This document shows positions 33,827 through 42,253 of a stretch of DNA of 64,000 bases, one piece after another. Below the pieces are notes generated by a model that saw only the letters and a program-made list of their open reading frames with translations, did not search any database and had not been told where the DNA came from. The stretch covers positions 4,154,001-4,218,000 of the forward strand of contig BOPV01000001.1 in the NCBI GenBank assembly GCA_018332375.1, written 5' to 3'. How positions within the stretch are numbered: the stretch's first letter is position 1; every line of letters begins with the position of its first letter. Source of the DNA: Roseiterribacter gracilis (lineage in GTDB: Bacteria > Pseudomonadota > Alphaproteobacteria > BOG-932 > Roseiterribacteraceae). Both the position numbers and the translations under genes were made by a program.

Positions 33827-35752
33827 TCAAGCCGCACCGAGATCGAGCGTGAAGTTGGCGTAGCCGTCGGCCGCAGGCCCCTCGAAGCGAATTCGCGGGT
33901 CGTCGATCACCGTTGCGCCGCGCGGCGATGACCGGAAGCTGGCACGCACGTCGCTGCGCGCCAGGCGCCAGCGTCCGGGCGGATGGAGTGCGGCCGGATC
34001 GATTGTGCCCCGCTCGGTCAGCCAGGCAGCGATCAAGGTCTGCATCGGATCGGGCGCAGCCAGAAGGATGTTGCTACCGTCGAGACCGGGAAAATGGCCC
34101 CCACCGCCGGCGCGGTAGTTGTTGGTGACGACGGCAAACCGGTCGTCGTCGCGCACCGGACGGCCTTCGTAGGTCAGCGCAGAAATCCGCTGCGAGTCCG
34201 GCTGAATCAGCGCGCCGTCGCGGTCGTAGCGCGCCGGCTTGGTGACATCGATCGTGTAGTCGATGCCCGCAATCGCATCGAAATTGAAGCTGGCAAACTG
34301 CGCCGCCAGCAACGGCTGCACCTCGCCGGCGGTGAGCGTCGCAAACGCGCCCGCCGCCATTTCCAACCATGCGCGCAGCCCGCGCCCGTCGACCGCAACG
34401 ACGGTCAGCGTGTTCGGGTAGAGATAGAGATCGGCAACGTTTTTGATCGCCAGTGGACCGGCCGCGATGTCGACATAGGCGTCGGGCGATCCGCTGCCGG
34501 CGCGAAACGGTGCGGCTGCCGACAAAAGCGGCAAAGCCTGCGCGTCGGTTCCAGCCAACCGTGCCCGTGCGGCCGACAATTGCACCGCCTGCACCATCGC
34601 GACCGACGGATCGTCGCGCACCATGGCGAAGAAGCTGTGGATCGGCGCGGTTGTGCGACCGACCGGCCGGCGCACATAGGCGAGCGTGCGCGCATGCATC
34701 GGTGCAATCGCGGCTTCGACCGCAGGGTCGGCGGTCACGTCGGCGGATGCGATCGGACGGGCTTCGGCGCGCCCGCTGGTGACGCGCAGCCGGCCGCTGT
34801 CGTCGGCCTGCAGCACCAGCTGCAGCACGCCGAGATGGCTGCCGTAAAAGCCCGGCATCACCACCGGTTTGCCCGCGATCGTGCCGGCAGCCAAGTCGGC
34901 CTCGGGAAGACCGGCAAATCCGGGGCCTGGAAAGACGCGGTGCGCGTGGCCGGTGACGATGGCGTCGATATCGCTGAGATGGGCGAGGTGCCAGCCGACA
35001 TTCTCGGCACCGCGCACATGCGGCCGCGCGTCGATGCCGGTATGGGCCAGCGCCACCACCAAATCGGCCCCGTCGCGTTTCAACCGGGCGGCTTCGCGGG
35101 TCGCGGTCTCGACCATGTCTTCGGCGAGCAGCTTTCCGTCGAGATTGGACTTGTCCCAGGCCAGGATCTGCGGCGGACACAGACCCAGCACCCCGATTTT
35201 AACCTTGCGTGCCTGACCTGACCGATCGGTCAGGGTGCGGTCGAGCAAAAGCCGCCGCGGCAGGAGCGGGGACCCGTCCGGTCGGGCCAGATTGGCGACG
35301 GTGAGGGGGAATCTCGCGTTCCTGACCGCACGGTCAAGAATCGGCAGCCCGTAGTTGAATTCATGATTGCCGACTGTGCCGGCGTCGTAGCCAAGCTGGT
35401 TGAGGATTTCGATGACTGCGTGAGGACCGCTGTCCGCTGCTGCGAGGTCGGCGAGCGGGTTGCCTTGGATCAAATCGCCGTTGTCGACGAGCAGCAGATT
35501 TTTACTCGCCGAACGTGCGCGCGCGATCAACGTTGCGACACGCGCGAGCCCCACCGCCGGATCCGGCACATCGCGATAATAGTCATATGCCGCAACGTGT
35601 CCGTGCAGGTCGCTGGTTGCGAGAATGGTAAAATCGAGCGGCGAATTCTCGGCTGCAAAACTCACACGCGCGATCGGCGCAAGTGCAGCCGTTGACGCCA
35701 AAATCAGCGTCGCTTTTCGGCGTGTAACGAGTGCTTTGGAAACGTCATTCAT
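33827..35752 (-). CDS. Periplasmic 5'-nucleotidase / 2',3'-cyclic nucleotide phosphodiesterase (CpdB/UshA family)
   Basis: A 641-residue exported metallophosphoesterase. The N-terminus has a twin-arginine-like signal (TRRKATLILASTAALAPIA). Metal-site motifs are ILATSDLHGH (about 42-51), LLLVDNGDLIQGNPLA, GTVGNHEFNYG, ALAHTGID and VTGHAHRVFPGPGF. A 5'-nucleotidase C-terminal domain follows with NNYRAGGGGHFPGLDG. It would strip phosphate from extracellular nucleotides and so feed nucleosides to the BMP importer encoded 63 bp downstream. The start at 35752 gives a complete signal peptide. Confidence 0.92.
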   Translation of the reverse strand: MNDVSKALVTRRKATLILASTAALAPIARVSFAAENSPLDFTILATSDLHGHVAAYDYYRDVPDPAVGLARVATLIARARSASKNLLLVDNGDLIQGNPLADLAAADSGPHAVIEILNQLGYDAGTVGNHEFNYGLPILDRAVRNARFPLTVANLARPDGSPLLPRRLLLDRTLTDRSGQARKVKIGVLGLCPPQILAWDKSNLDGKLLAEDMVETATREAARLKRDGADLVVALAHTGIDARPHVRGAENVGWHLAHLSDIDAIVTGHAHRVFPGPGFAGLPEADLAAGTIAGKPVVMPGFYGSHLGVLQLVLQADDSGRLRVTSGRAEARPIASADVTADPAVEAAIAPMHARTLAYVRRPVGRTTAPIHSFFAMVRDDPSVAMVQAVQLSAARARLAGTDAQALPLLSAAAPFRAGSGSPDAYVDIAAGPLAIKNVADLYLYPNTLTVVAVDGRGLRAWLEMAAGAFATLTAGEVQPLLAAQFASFNFDAIAGIDYTIDVTKPARYDRDGALIQPDSQRISALTYEGRPVRDDDRFAVVTNNYRAGGGGHFPGLDGSNILLAAPDPMQTLIAAWLTERGTIDPAALHPPGRWRLARSDVRASFRSSPRGATVIDDPRIRFEGPAADGYANFTLDLGAA

Positions 35753-35997
35753 GGCGCGGCGCAGCCTCTGCATCGACTAGCGTTTCGACAAGCTTTTACT
35801 TCCGATTCACTTTGAGGCCCCGGCGCGTTCCGGACGCAAATCTTGATCTGCGCAGCGGTCCACCTAGTGCAATCTTGCCACACTGGTCGCTGATTCATTC
35901 GCGACCCCTCGAATCCGCGCGACCCAGGTGCGCGTCGCGCTTGCTCGGACTCACGCCAGCCAGTTAGACACCGGCCAATCTGAGTGGAGGGGACACG

Positions 35998-36075
35998 ATG
36001 CGCGATAAAACAACGGCACTGCCGAACACCGCGCGCTTGTCCACGATCGATTCAAACGGAATCGCAAAAACCTGA
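35998..36075 (+). CDS. Candidate 25-residue leader/upstream ORF of the TonB receptor gene
   Basis: ATG with a strong Shine-Dalgarno (GTGGAGGGG, about 7 nt upstream) opens a 25-codon frame: MRDKTTALPNTARLSTIDSN, then GIAKT and TGA. It ends 69 nt before the TonB receptor start. The 392-nt gap 35753-36144 holds no other gene-like content that I can see. It may be a regulatory upstream ORF, a small protein, or a chance frame behind a good SD. Confidence 0.4.
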   Translation: MRDKTTALPNTARLSTIDSNGIAKT

Positions 36076-36144
36076 ATCGGCTTTCCCGCGCCCGCGACCG
36101 CGACAGCCGATTACCGCACCCGACAGATAAGGGGACCTGACGAC

Positions 36145-39100
36145 ATGCTCGAGACGACAAGTGCCGTGCTCCGCCGCCACCTATTTATTCTCAAACTCGG
36201 TGTTGCGCCGTTGGCGCTTGGCGCTGCGATGTTCGCGATGCCGGCCTACGCGCAGGAAACCACGGGCATCATCCAGGGCCAGGTCCTGACCGGTGCCGGC
36301 GCTCCCGCTGCCGGCGCTTCGGTTGAAGTGACCCACGTCCCGACGGGCACGCGCAGTGTCGTCACCACCAACGCAGACGGTCGTTTCAACGCCCCGAACC
36401 TGCGTCCGGGTGGTCCCTACACCATTCGCGCCACCGGCCCGGGCGTCACCGCCGCCCCGGTGACCGACATCAGCGCCGACGTCGGTTCGCCGACCGTCAT
36501 CACGATCGGCACCGCTCCGCGCGCCGCCGGCATTGAAGAAGTCGTCGTCACCGCCCGTCGCGGCACCAAGCAGGTGATGGGTTCCTCGACGGCTTTCACG
36601 CAGAGCCAGATCCAGGAACAGCCCACCGTCACGCGCGACATTAAGGACATCATCCGTCGCGATCCGAAGGTGGTCATCGATCCGACCAACTCGGGTGCGA
36701 TCCAGATCGCCGGCACCAACAACCGCTTCAACCGCCTGACCATCGACGGCGTGTCGCTGCAGGACGATTTCGGTCTGAACGGCGGCGGTTACCCGACCCA
36801 GCGTCAGCCGATCCCGCTCGACGCGGTCGAACAGATGCAGGTCATGACCGCACCGTTCGACGTCGAATATTCGGGCTTCCAAGGTGGCGTCATCAACATC
36901 CAGACCAAGTCTGGTTCGAACGACTACCACGGCGGCGCCTTCTACTATTATTCGTCGGACAGCCTGTCGGGTAAGAAGAGCGGCAGCCAGGACAACCTGA
37001 TCAGCCCGTATACGAACAAGACGTATGGCGGCTATGTCAGCGGCCCGATCATCAAAGACAAACTGTTCGTCTTCTTCAGCTACGAGAAGTTCGACAGCCA
37101 GACGCCGGTTCTGTTCGGCCCGGCCGACGGTGGCTTCGGCAACCGCATCACCGGCGTGACCAGCGCCGAAGTTGCGCAGGTCTCGTCGATCGCCAAGAGC
37201 GTCTACGGGTACGACACGCTCGGCCTCGGTGCCGGTCAGTTGCCGGAACAGGATGAAAAGATTCTCGGTAAGGTCGACTGGAACATCACCGACCAGCACC
37301 GTGCGTCGTTCACCTTCATCCGCAACGAAGGCAACAACTTCATCGATCCGGACTCGTCGACGAGCTCGAACCGTCTGGCGCTGCAGTCGAACTGGTACAA
37401 CCGCACGCAGGTGCTGAACGCCTACGCGCTGCAGATCTTCTCGGATTGGACGAGCGACTTCTCGACCGAACTGAAAGCAGCCCGCAAGGAAGTCGACTCG
37501 CTGCGTCCGCCGTTGGGCGCGCTGACGGTCGGTGAAGTTCGCGTGCGTACGCCAACCGGCGGCCAGATCTATTTCGGCCCCGATTTCTCGTCGCAGTCGA
37601 ACATCCTGAACACGACCACCGACACGCTGAAGGCGAAGGCCAAGTACACGTGGGGCCCGCACACTTTCACGGGCGGCTACGAGCGTGAACAGAACGACTA
37701 CTTCAACCTGTTCATCCAGGGCTCGTTGGGCGTCTACACGTTCAACTCGATCAGCGACTTCCAGGCCCGTCGCCTGGGCCAGTTCCAGTACAACAACGCG
37801 TTCGACAACGTGCAGGATCACGCAGCGGCAAAGTTCGGCTACGCGCTGAACAGCTTCTACGTGCAGGACAAGTACGACGTTACGCCGGACCTGACCCTGT
37901 TGTTCGGCCTGCGTTACGAAGTCTACGAAAACACCGACAAGCCGGCGTTCAACCAGGGCTTCTTCAACCGCGTCGGTTTCTCGAACCAGCAGACGCTGGA
38001 CGGCAAGGACATCTGGCAGCCGCGCTTCGGCTTCAACTACAAGCTGACGCAGAACACCAACATCCGCGGCGGCGCCGGTCTGTTCTCGACCTTGGGCCCG
38101 GCGGTGTGGATTTCGAACAGCTATTCGAACGACGGCGTGACGCAGCGTTCGCTGAACATCACGGCGCCGACCAGCACGACGGCACCGCGTGACCCGGTTC
38201 TCGACAACGCGACGTTGACGGTTCCGGATCGCGCGAAGACGTTGCTCGCCGGTGGTGACGGTCCGGTCAACACGATCGACCCGAACTTCAAGACGCCGTC
38301 GAGCTGGCGCTTCAACCTCGGTGCCGATCATCGCTTCGACAACGGCGTCGGCGTGATGGTGGATGCGCTGTTCACCCAGGTGAACAACGGCATCCTGTAC
38401 AAGGACAAGCATCAGCGTCAGATCGGCACTGCGCCGGACGGACGCCCGATTTACGGCTTCATCGACACGCGCGGTGCGACGCAGAACGACCTGGTTCTGA
38501 GCAACACCGACAAGGGTCATGGCTTCGTTCTGTCGGCCGGCGTCGAAAAGACGTGGGACATGGGTGCCTACGGCGAGCTGTACGCACAGGGCAGCTACGC
38601 CTACCAGCACATCAAAGAAATCGAGCCGGCGACCAGCTCGGTCGCGAACTCGAACTTTGAACAGTTCACCACCTACGATCCGAACAACCCGGCGCTCGCG
38701 ACGTCGAACTACGAGACGCGTCATCGTGTGACGGCGAATCTGAGCTGGTCGAAGCGCTTCTTCGGCGACAGCAAGACGACGTTCTCGCTGTTCTACGAAG
38801 CACGCGAAGGTCAGCCCTACAGCTTCACCTTCACCTGCTCGGCGACGGCCAATCCGTTCGGCGACACGGCCTGCGCCCGTGGTGGTCGTAACCGCGACCT
38901 GTTCTACGTGCCGACCGGTGCAAGCGATCCGCGTGTGAACTTCGGCGCTGCTGGCAGCATCAGCGCTTCGGTTCTGGATGCGTACATCGTGCGCAACGGC
39001 CTCGATCCGTATCGCGGCCAGATCGCTCCGCGTAACGCGTTCTACAGCCCGTGGACGCACCGTCTCGACGGCAAGATCACGCAGGAAATCCCGTCCTTCT

Positions 39101-39339
39101 GGGATGGCCACGCGGTCGAACTGTCGCTCGACATCTTCAACCTGACCAACCTGATCAATAAGAACTGGGGCCGTATCGAACAGCAGGGCTTCTTCTACGC
39201 TGCTGATACCGGCATCACGCCGTCGATCGGTGCAGACGGTAAGTACGTCTACACCGGCACGCCGCGCGACCAGACCAACACGACCTCGAACCGTGCTTCG
39301 GTCTGGCAGATTCAGATCGGTGCCAAGTACCGCTTCTAG
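36145..39339 (+). CDS. Oar-like TonB-dependent receptor with N-terminal carboxypeptidase-regulatory domain
   Basis: A 1064-residue outer-membrane receptor. The signal peptide ends near AYA-QE (residue ~36). A CarboxypepD_reg-like beta-sandwich (about 40-115, IIQGQVLTGAGAPAAGASVE) is followed by a TonB-box-like segment EEVVVTARRG (near 131-140). The plug domain (about 145-260, with RQPIPLDAVEQMQVMTAPFD and GGVINIQTKSGSNDYHGGAF) and a 22-strand barrel ending in the usual terminal Phe (WQIQIGAKYRF) complete it. Oar-type receptors import or bind large ligands; the ligand is unknown. Codon use is strongly biased, suggesting high expression. AAGGGGA lies about 10 nt upstream of the ATG. Confidence 0.93.
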   Translation: MLETTSAVLRRHLFILKLGVAPLALGAAMFAMPAYAQETTGIIQGQVLTGAGAPAAGASVEVTHVPTGTRSVVTTNADGRFNAPNLRPGGPYTIRATGPGVTAAPVTDISADVGSPTVITIGTAPRAAGIEEVVVTARRGTKQVMGSSTAFTQSQIQEQPTVTRDIKDIIRRDPKVVIDPTNSGAIQIAGTNNRFNRLTIDGVSLQDDFGLNGGGYPTQRQPIPLDAVEQMQVMTAPFDVEYSGFQGGVINIQTKSGSNDYHGGAFYYYSSDSLSGKKSGSQDNLISPYTNKTYGGYVSGPIIKDKLFVFFSYEKFDSQTPVLFGPADGGFGNRITGVTSAEVAQVSSIAKSVYGYDTLGLGAGQLPEQDEKILGKVDWNITDQHRASFTFIRNEGNNFIDPDSSTSSNRLALQSNWYNRTQVLNAYALQIFSDWTSDFSTELKAARKEVDSLRPPLGALTVGEVRVRTPTGGQIYFGPDFSSQSNILNTTTDTLKAKAKYTWGPHTFTGGYEREQNDYFNLFIQGSLGVYTFNSISDFQARRLGQFQYNNAFDNVQDHAAAKFGYALNSFYVQDKYDVTPDLTLLFGLRYEVYENTDKPAFNQGFFNRVGFSNQQTLDGKDIWQPRFGFNYKLTQNTNIRGGAGLFSTLGPAVWISNSYSNDGVTQRSLNITAPTSTTAPRDPVLDNATLTVPDRAKTLLAGGDGPVNTIDPNFKTPSSWRFNLGADHRFDNGVGVMVDALFTQVNNGILYKDKHQRQIGTAPDGRPIYGFIDTRGATQNDLVLSNTDKGHGFVLSAGVEKTWDMGAYGELYAQGSYAYQHIKEIEPATSSVANSNFEQFTTYDPNNPALATSNYETRHRVTANLSWSKRFFGDSKTTFSLFYEAREGQPYSFTFTCSATANPFGDTACARGGRNRDLFYVPTGASDPRVNFGAAGSISASVLDAYIVRNGLDPYRGQIAPRNAFYSPWTHRLDGKITQEIPSFWDGHAVELSLDIFNLTNLINKNWGRIEQQGFFYAADTGITPSIGADGKYVYTGTPRDQTNTTSNRASVWQIQIGAKYRF

Positions 39340-39364
39340 ACCTTCCACGAAGGTTGTGACGCGA

Positions 39365-39391
39365 ACGGCGGGGCTTCGGCCCCGCCGTTTT
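39365..39391 (+). terminator. Intrinsic terminator after the TonB receptor gene
   Basis: A perfect 10-bp stem ACGGCGGGGC/GCCCCGCCGT with a TTCG tetraloop, followed by TTTCGTTT, 26 nt after the stop. Confidence 0.92.
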
Positions 39392-39465
39392 CGTTTGTGG
39401 CGCAACGACCCCCTCTGGCGGCCCACTTTGACCGGCCGGTAGACGGGTTCTATCGTCCCCGGCCA

Positions 39466-40062
39466 ATGCGGATTCTCGTTCCTGTTTTCTTGCTGGCGCT
39501 TGCCGGCTGCACCGGCGCGGCCGAGTTCGGCTCGTCCGGTGCTTCGTCGCGTCCGGCCCAGGCCGATGCCGGCCCAGCCGGCACCATCGTCCTGCGGCGC
39601 GTGATGCAGATCTCGCGCGATCTCGACGCGTCCATCGCCTTCTATCGCGACGCGTTGGGGCTGACCGTGCTCGAGCGGCGCGATCTCAGCAGCCCCGAGC
39701 TGGCGCGCGGCCTGGGGGCCGACCCGGCCGCCAAGATCACCTCGGTCGTGCTGGGAACCGCCCATGCCCGGATCGACGGTGGCGAGCTGCACGGCGCGGT
39801 TCTGACCCTGGTCAAAATCGACGATCCCAAACTTGGCCGGATGACCCACCCCCGCGGGGGCAAGGGCGCGATGGGCGAAAGCGTGCTGAGCTTCCGCGTC
39901 ACCGACCTGGCCGCGGTCGAATCCAAGCTGCGTGCCGCCAAGGCGACCATCACTGCGGTTCGCCGCGAGGGCGGCCAGCAGCAGCTGACCGTCATGGATC
40001 CCGACGGCACGCGCATTCTGCTCTATGCCGTGGCGCAAGGGGCCGAGGACAAGGCGTCGTGA
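39466..40062 (+). CDS. VOC-domain (glyoxalase-like) lipoprotein
   Basis: A 198-residue protein with a lipoprotein signal (MRILVPVFLLALAGC, lipobox LAGC, Cys15). A short Ala/Ser linker precedes one VOC/glyoxalase domain (about 40-190): RVMQISRDLDASIAFYRDAL, GLTVLERRDL, VLSFRVTDLAAVESKLRAAK and VMDPDGTRILLY. VOC proteins use metal-dependent chemistry on vicinal oxygens or sequester compounds. A membrane-anchored extracytoplasmic version is uncommon. It overlaps the sigma-factor gene by 4 bp (GTGA), so it may be part of that sensory unit. A longer in-frame opening to 39397 would destroy the lipoprotein signal. Confidence 0.82.
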   Translation: MRILVPVFLLALAGCTGAAEFGSSGASSRPAQADAGPAGTIVLRRVMQISRDLDASIAFYRDALGLTVLERRDLSSPELARGLGADPAAKITSVVLGTAHARIDGGELHGAVLTLVKIDDPKLGRMTHPRGGKGAMGESVLSFRVTDLAAVESKLRAAKATITAVRREGGQQQLTVMDPDGTRILLYAVAQGAEDKAS

Positions 40063-40643
40063 CGGAGACGCGCGCTGCCGAACAGGGCGGCGCTGACGAT
40101 TCCTGGTCGGTGTGGATGGCGGCGGCGCAGGACGGCGACAACCGCTCCTATGAACGGCTGCTGCGCGAGATCACGCCCTATATCCGGGCGCTGGTGCGCC
40201 AACAGCACCGGTCGCCCGACCGCGCCGACGACGTGGTGCAAGAGGTGCTGTTGTCGATCCACCGGGTCCGCCACACCTACGATCCGGGGCGTCCGTTCAA
40301 GCAATGGCTGACCGCGATCGCACGCCGCAGGTCGATCGACGCTGTACGGCGGCGAATTCGCGAGAACGCGGTCGAGATCGACGCACCCCTGGCCTACGAA
40401 ACCTATGCCGACCCCGATGCGAACAAGGATGCACGGGCCAGCGAGGCTGCCGAGGAAATCGCCTCGGCGCTGGACGCTCTCTCCCCTGGTCAGCGCCAAG
40501 CGCTGGAGCTGCTGAAGTTGAAAGAAATGTCGTTGAAAGAAGCCGCCGCCATCACGGGCCAAAGCGAAGGGTCGCTCAAGGTCGGCGTGCATCGCGCGAT
40601 CAAGTCGCTGCGGGCGCGGTTGGCGCGTGAGGGCGAGCGATGA
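40059..40643 (+). CDS. ECF RNA polymerase sigma factor
   Basis: A 194-residue sigma-70-family ECF factor. Region 2 (about 25-95) includes RADDVVQEVLLSIHRVRHTY and FKQWLTAIARRRSIDAVRRR. Region 4 (about 130-185) includes LDALSPGQRQALELLKLKEM and SLKEAAAITGQSEGSLKVGV. It has a GTG start overlapping the VOC lipoprotein stop, and its own stop overlaps the NrsF-type gene. Gene pairing with DUF1109 matches the SigF-NrsF type. It probably directs RNA polymerase to a stress regulon that includes its own operon. Confidence 0.93.
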   Translation: MTETRAAEQGGADDSWSVWMAAAQDGDNRSYERLLREITPYIRALVRQQHRSPDRADDVVQEVLLSIHRVRHTYDPGRPFKQWLTAIARRRSIDAVRRRIRENAVEIDAPLAYETYADPDANKDARASEAAEEIASALDALSPGQRQALELLKLKEMSLKEAAAITGQSEGSLKVGVHRAIKSLRARLAREGER

Positions 40644-41296
40644 GCATCCCCGACAACAATGTCGACCAGACCATCGACCGTCTGGTTGCCGAGATGCGTC
40701 CGGTGCGCCGCGTCTGGTCGCCGGCCAAGCGCAGCTTGGTCTGGATCGGTCTCGCTTTGACCGTGATGATCGGTCTGATCTGGCGCATGGGCGCGATGCG
40801 CGGCCTGGCCAAGGAATTCACGCGCGCCACCAACACGATCGAGCTGCTGGCCGCCACAGCAACCGGCGTGCTGGCGCTGGTGGCTGCGTTCTATCTGACG
40901 ATGCCCGATCGTTCGCCGCGTTGGGCGTGGCTGCCGGTGCCGACCTTGGTTCTGTGGATTGGTGCGACGTGTTTTGCGTGCGTGCAGACCGCGGTGGATC
41001 GCGGCGTCGCGGCGCTGTTCCAGAAGGTCGGCTGGCCCTGCTTTGTCTTCATTGCGGTCGTCAGCATTCCGCTCGGCATCGCGTTGCTGCTGGTGATGCG
41101 ACGCGGCGCGCCGACCGAGCCGGTGCGCACAGCGATGCTGGGTGGGCTTGGTGTTTCGGCGCTCGCAGCTGCAGCACTGCACGCGTTCCATCCGTTCGAC
41201 GGCGGGCTTGGCGACACCGGCATGCATGTCGTCGCCATCTTGGCGATCGTTGCTGCCTTCGGTGCGTTGGGCCGTCCGGCTTTGGACAGGATGTGA
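40640..41296 (+). CDS. NrsF/DUF1109-family membrane anti-sigma factor
   Basis: A 218-residue protein: about 30 cytoplasmic N-terminal residues (DQTIDRLVAEMRPVRRVWSP), then six TM helices. Two cysteines lie in and near TM segments (LWIGATCFACVQ), and further segments include AMLGGLGVSALAAAALHAFH. In Caulobacter, NrsF holds SigF at the membrane and releases it on heavy-metal stress via periplasmic cysteines. By family and position this should be the anti-sigma factor of the ECF sigma just upstream (4-bp overlap). Confidence 0.88.
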   Translation: MSIPDNNVDQTIDRLVAEMRPVRRVWSPAKRSLVWIGLALTVMIGLIWRMGAMRGLAKEFTRATNTIELLAATATGVLALVAAFYLTMPDRSPRWAWLPVPTLVLWIGATCFACVQTAVDRGVAALFQKVGWPCFVFIAVVSIPLGIALLLVMRRGAPTEPVRTAMLGGLGVSALAAAALHAFHPFDGGLGDTGMHVVAILAIVAAFGALGRPALDRM

Positions 41297-41305
41297 ATGA
41301 CGGCC

Positions 41306-41323
41306 GGTTCGGCCGCCCGAACC
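41306..41323 (+). terminator. Hairpin between nrsF-type gene and the pel locus
   Basis: A 7-bp stem GGTTCGG/CCGAACC with a CCGC loop, followed by GTTCAAA but no T-run. It lies in the 66-bp gap before the first pel gene, so it may weaken rather than stop read-through from the sigma operon. Confidence 0.4.
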
Positions 41324-41362
41324 GTTCAAATGAGCCGCAAATAGCGCTAGTTATCAAATCCT

Positions 41363-42253
41363 ATGCTCGCGCCGCCTTCGAACAGGCGTCGCGTTTGTGT
41401 GGATTTGGTGGTCCGGTTGTTCGTGCTGATGCTGGCGCTGCCTGCATCGACGCTTGCCGCTACGAACCGTCTTGATCCTGCGACCGCGCGCTTTGCCGTC
41501 TATTACGGAGCTGCCGACGTAGCCGGCTTGTTCGATCGCGAACTCGTCGTGCTCGACGCCGCCGCGCATCCGCAACTGCCACCCAAACGCAGCACGCATC
41601 GTGTGCTGGGATATTTGTCGCTCGGCGAGATCGACAAATCGCGACCGTATTTCCAGGCGATGAACAAAGCCGGCGCGTTGCGCGGAAAAGTCCCCGCCTG
41701 GCCCGACGCGCGCTATGTCGATATTCGCGCGCCGCAATGGCAGGCGCGCGTGCTGGACGAACTGGCGCCAGCGATTCTGGCGCAGGGCTTTGATGGGTTC
41801 TTTCTCGACACGCTCGATGATCCGCCGTTTCTCGAAGCGCGCGCACCGAAAGCGAAGCCAAATGCGAACAGGGGCATGAGCGACGCGGCGGTGGCGCTGG
41901 TGGCGCAACTGCGCGCGCGTTTTCCTGACGCGGTGATCATGGTCAATCGCGGCTATGAAATCCTGCCGCGCCTGGCGCCGTCGATCGACTTCGTGCTGGC
42001 GGAATCGCTGCACGCCGATTGGGACGCAAAGACGAAAGCGTATCGCCGCGTTCCGCCGGCTGAGATCGACGTGCAACGCACAGCGCTCGCTGCCGCGCGC
42101 GCCGCCAACAAAGATCTGCAGATCGCATCGCTCGACTATTGGGACCCATCCGACGTCGCCGGCGTTTCCGCTCTCTATCGGGAAGCACGTAGCGAGGGAT
42201 TGATTCCATACGTTGCCACCTTGGCGCTCGATCGCGTCGTGCCGGAACCGTGA
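41363..42253 (+). CDS. PelA-type glycoside hydrolase (GH114/GH166-like) as a separate protein
   Basis: A 296-residue exported TIM barrel corresponding to the N-terminal hydrolase domain of PelA (endo-alpha-1,4-N-acetylgalactosaminidase-type). A basic N-region and hydrophobic core (LFVLMLALPASTLAA) precede FAVYYGAADVAGLFDRELVV, VLGYLSLGEI, the FFLDTLDD motif with the likely catalytic D149, and VLAESLHADW with E214 as the likely second acid. In Pseudomonas PelA this domain is fused to the deacetylase; here it stops and the deacetylase gene begins at an overlapping GTGA. It would trim Pel in the periplasm. The ATG at 41363 lacks a good SD. Confidence 0.85.
   Translation: MLAPPSNRRRVCVDLVVRLFVLMLALPASTLAATNRLDPATARFAVYYGAADVAGLFDRELVVLDAAAHPQLPPKRSTHRVLGYLSLGEIDKSRPYFQAMNKAGALRGKVPAWPDARYVDIRAPQWQARVLDELAPAILAQGFDGFFLDTLDDPPFLEARAPKAKPNANRGMSDAAVALVAQLRARFPDAVIMVNRGYEILPRLAPSIDFVLAESLHADWDAKTKAYRRVPPAEIDVQRTALAAARAANKDLQIASLDYWDPSDVAGVSALYREARSEGLIPYVATLALDRVVPEP

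Noticed and set aside
36181..40038. A 1285-codon open frame on the minus strand opposite the TonB receptor and VOC genes
   Set aside because: It is antisense to clearly homologous genes with signal peptide and terminal Phe. Biased GC-rich codon use leaves the complementary frame free of stops; the translation is low-complexity and matches no family.
41297..41362. A strong terminator isolating pel from the sigma-factor operon
   Set aside because: The 7-bp hairpin has no T-run, so I list it only as a weak hairpin; read-through cannot be excluded.
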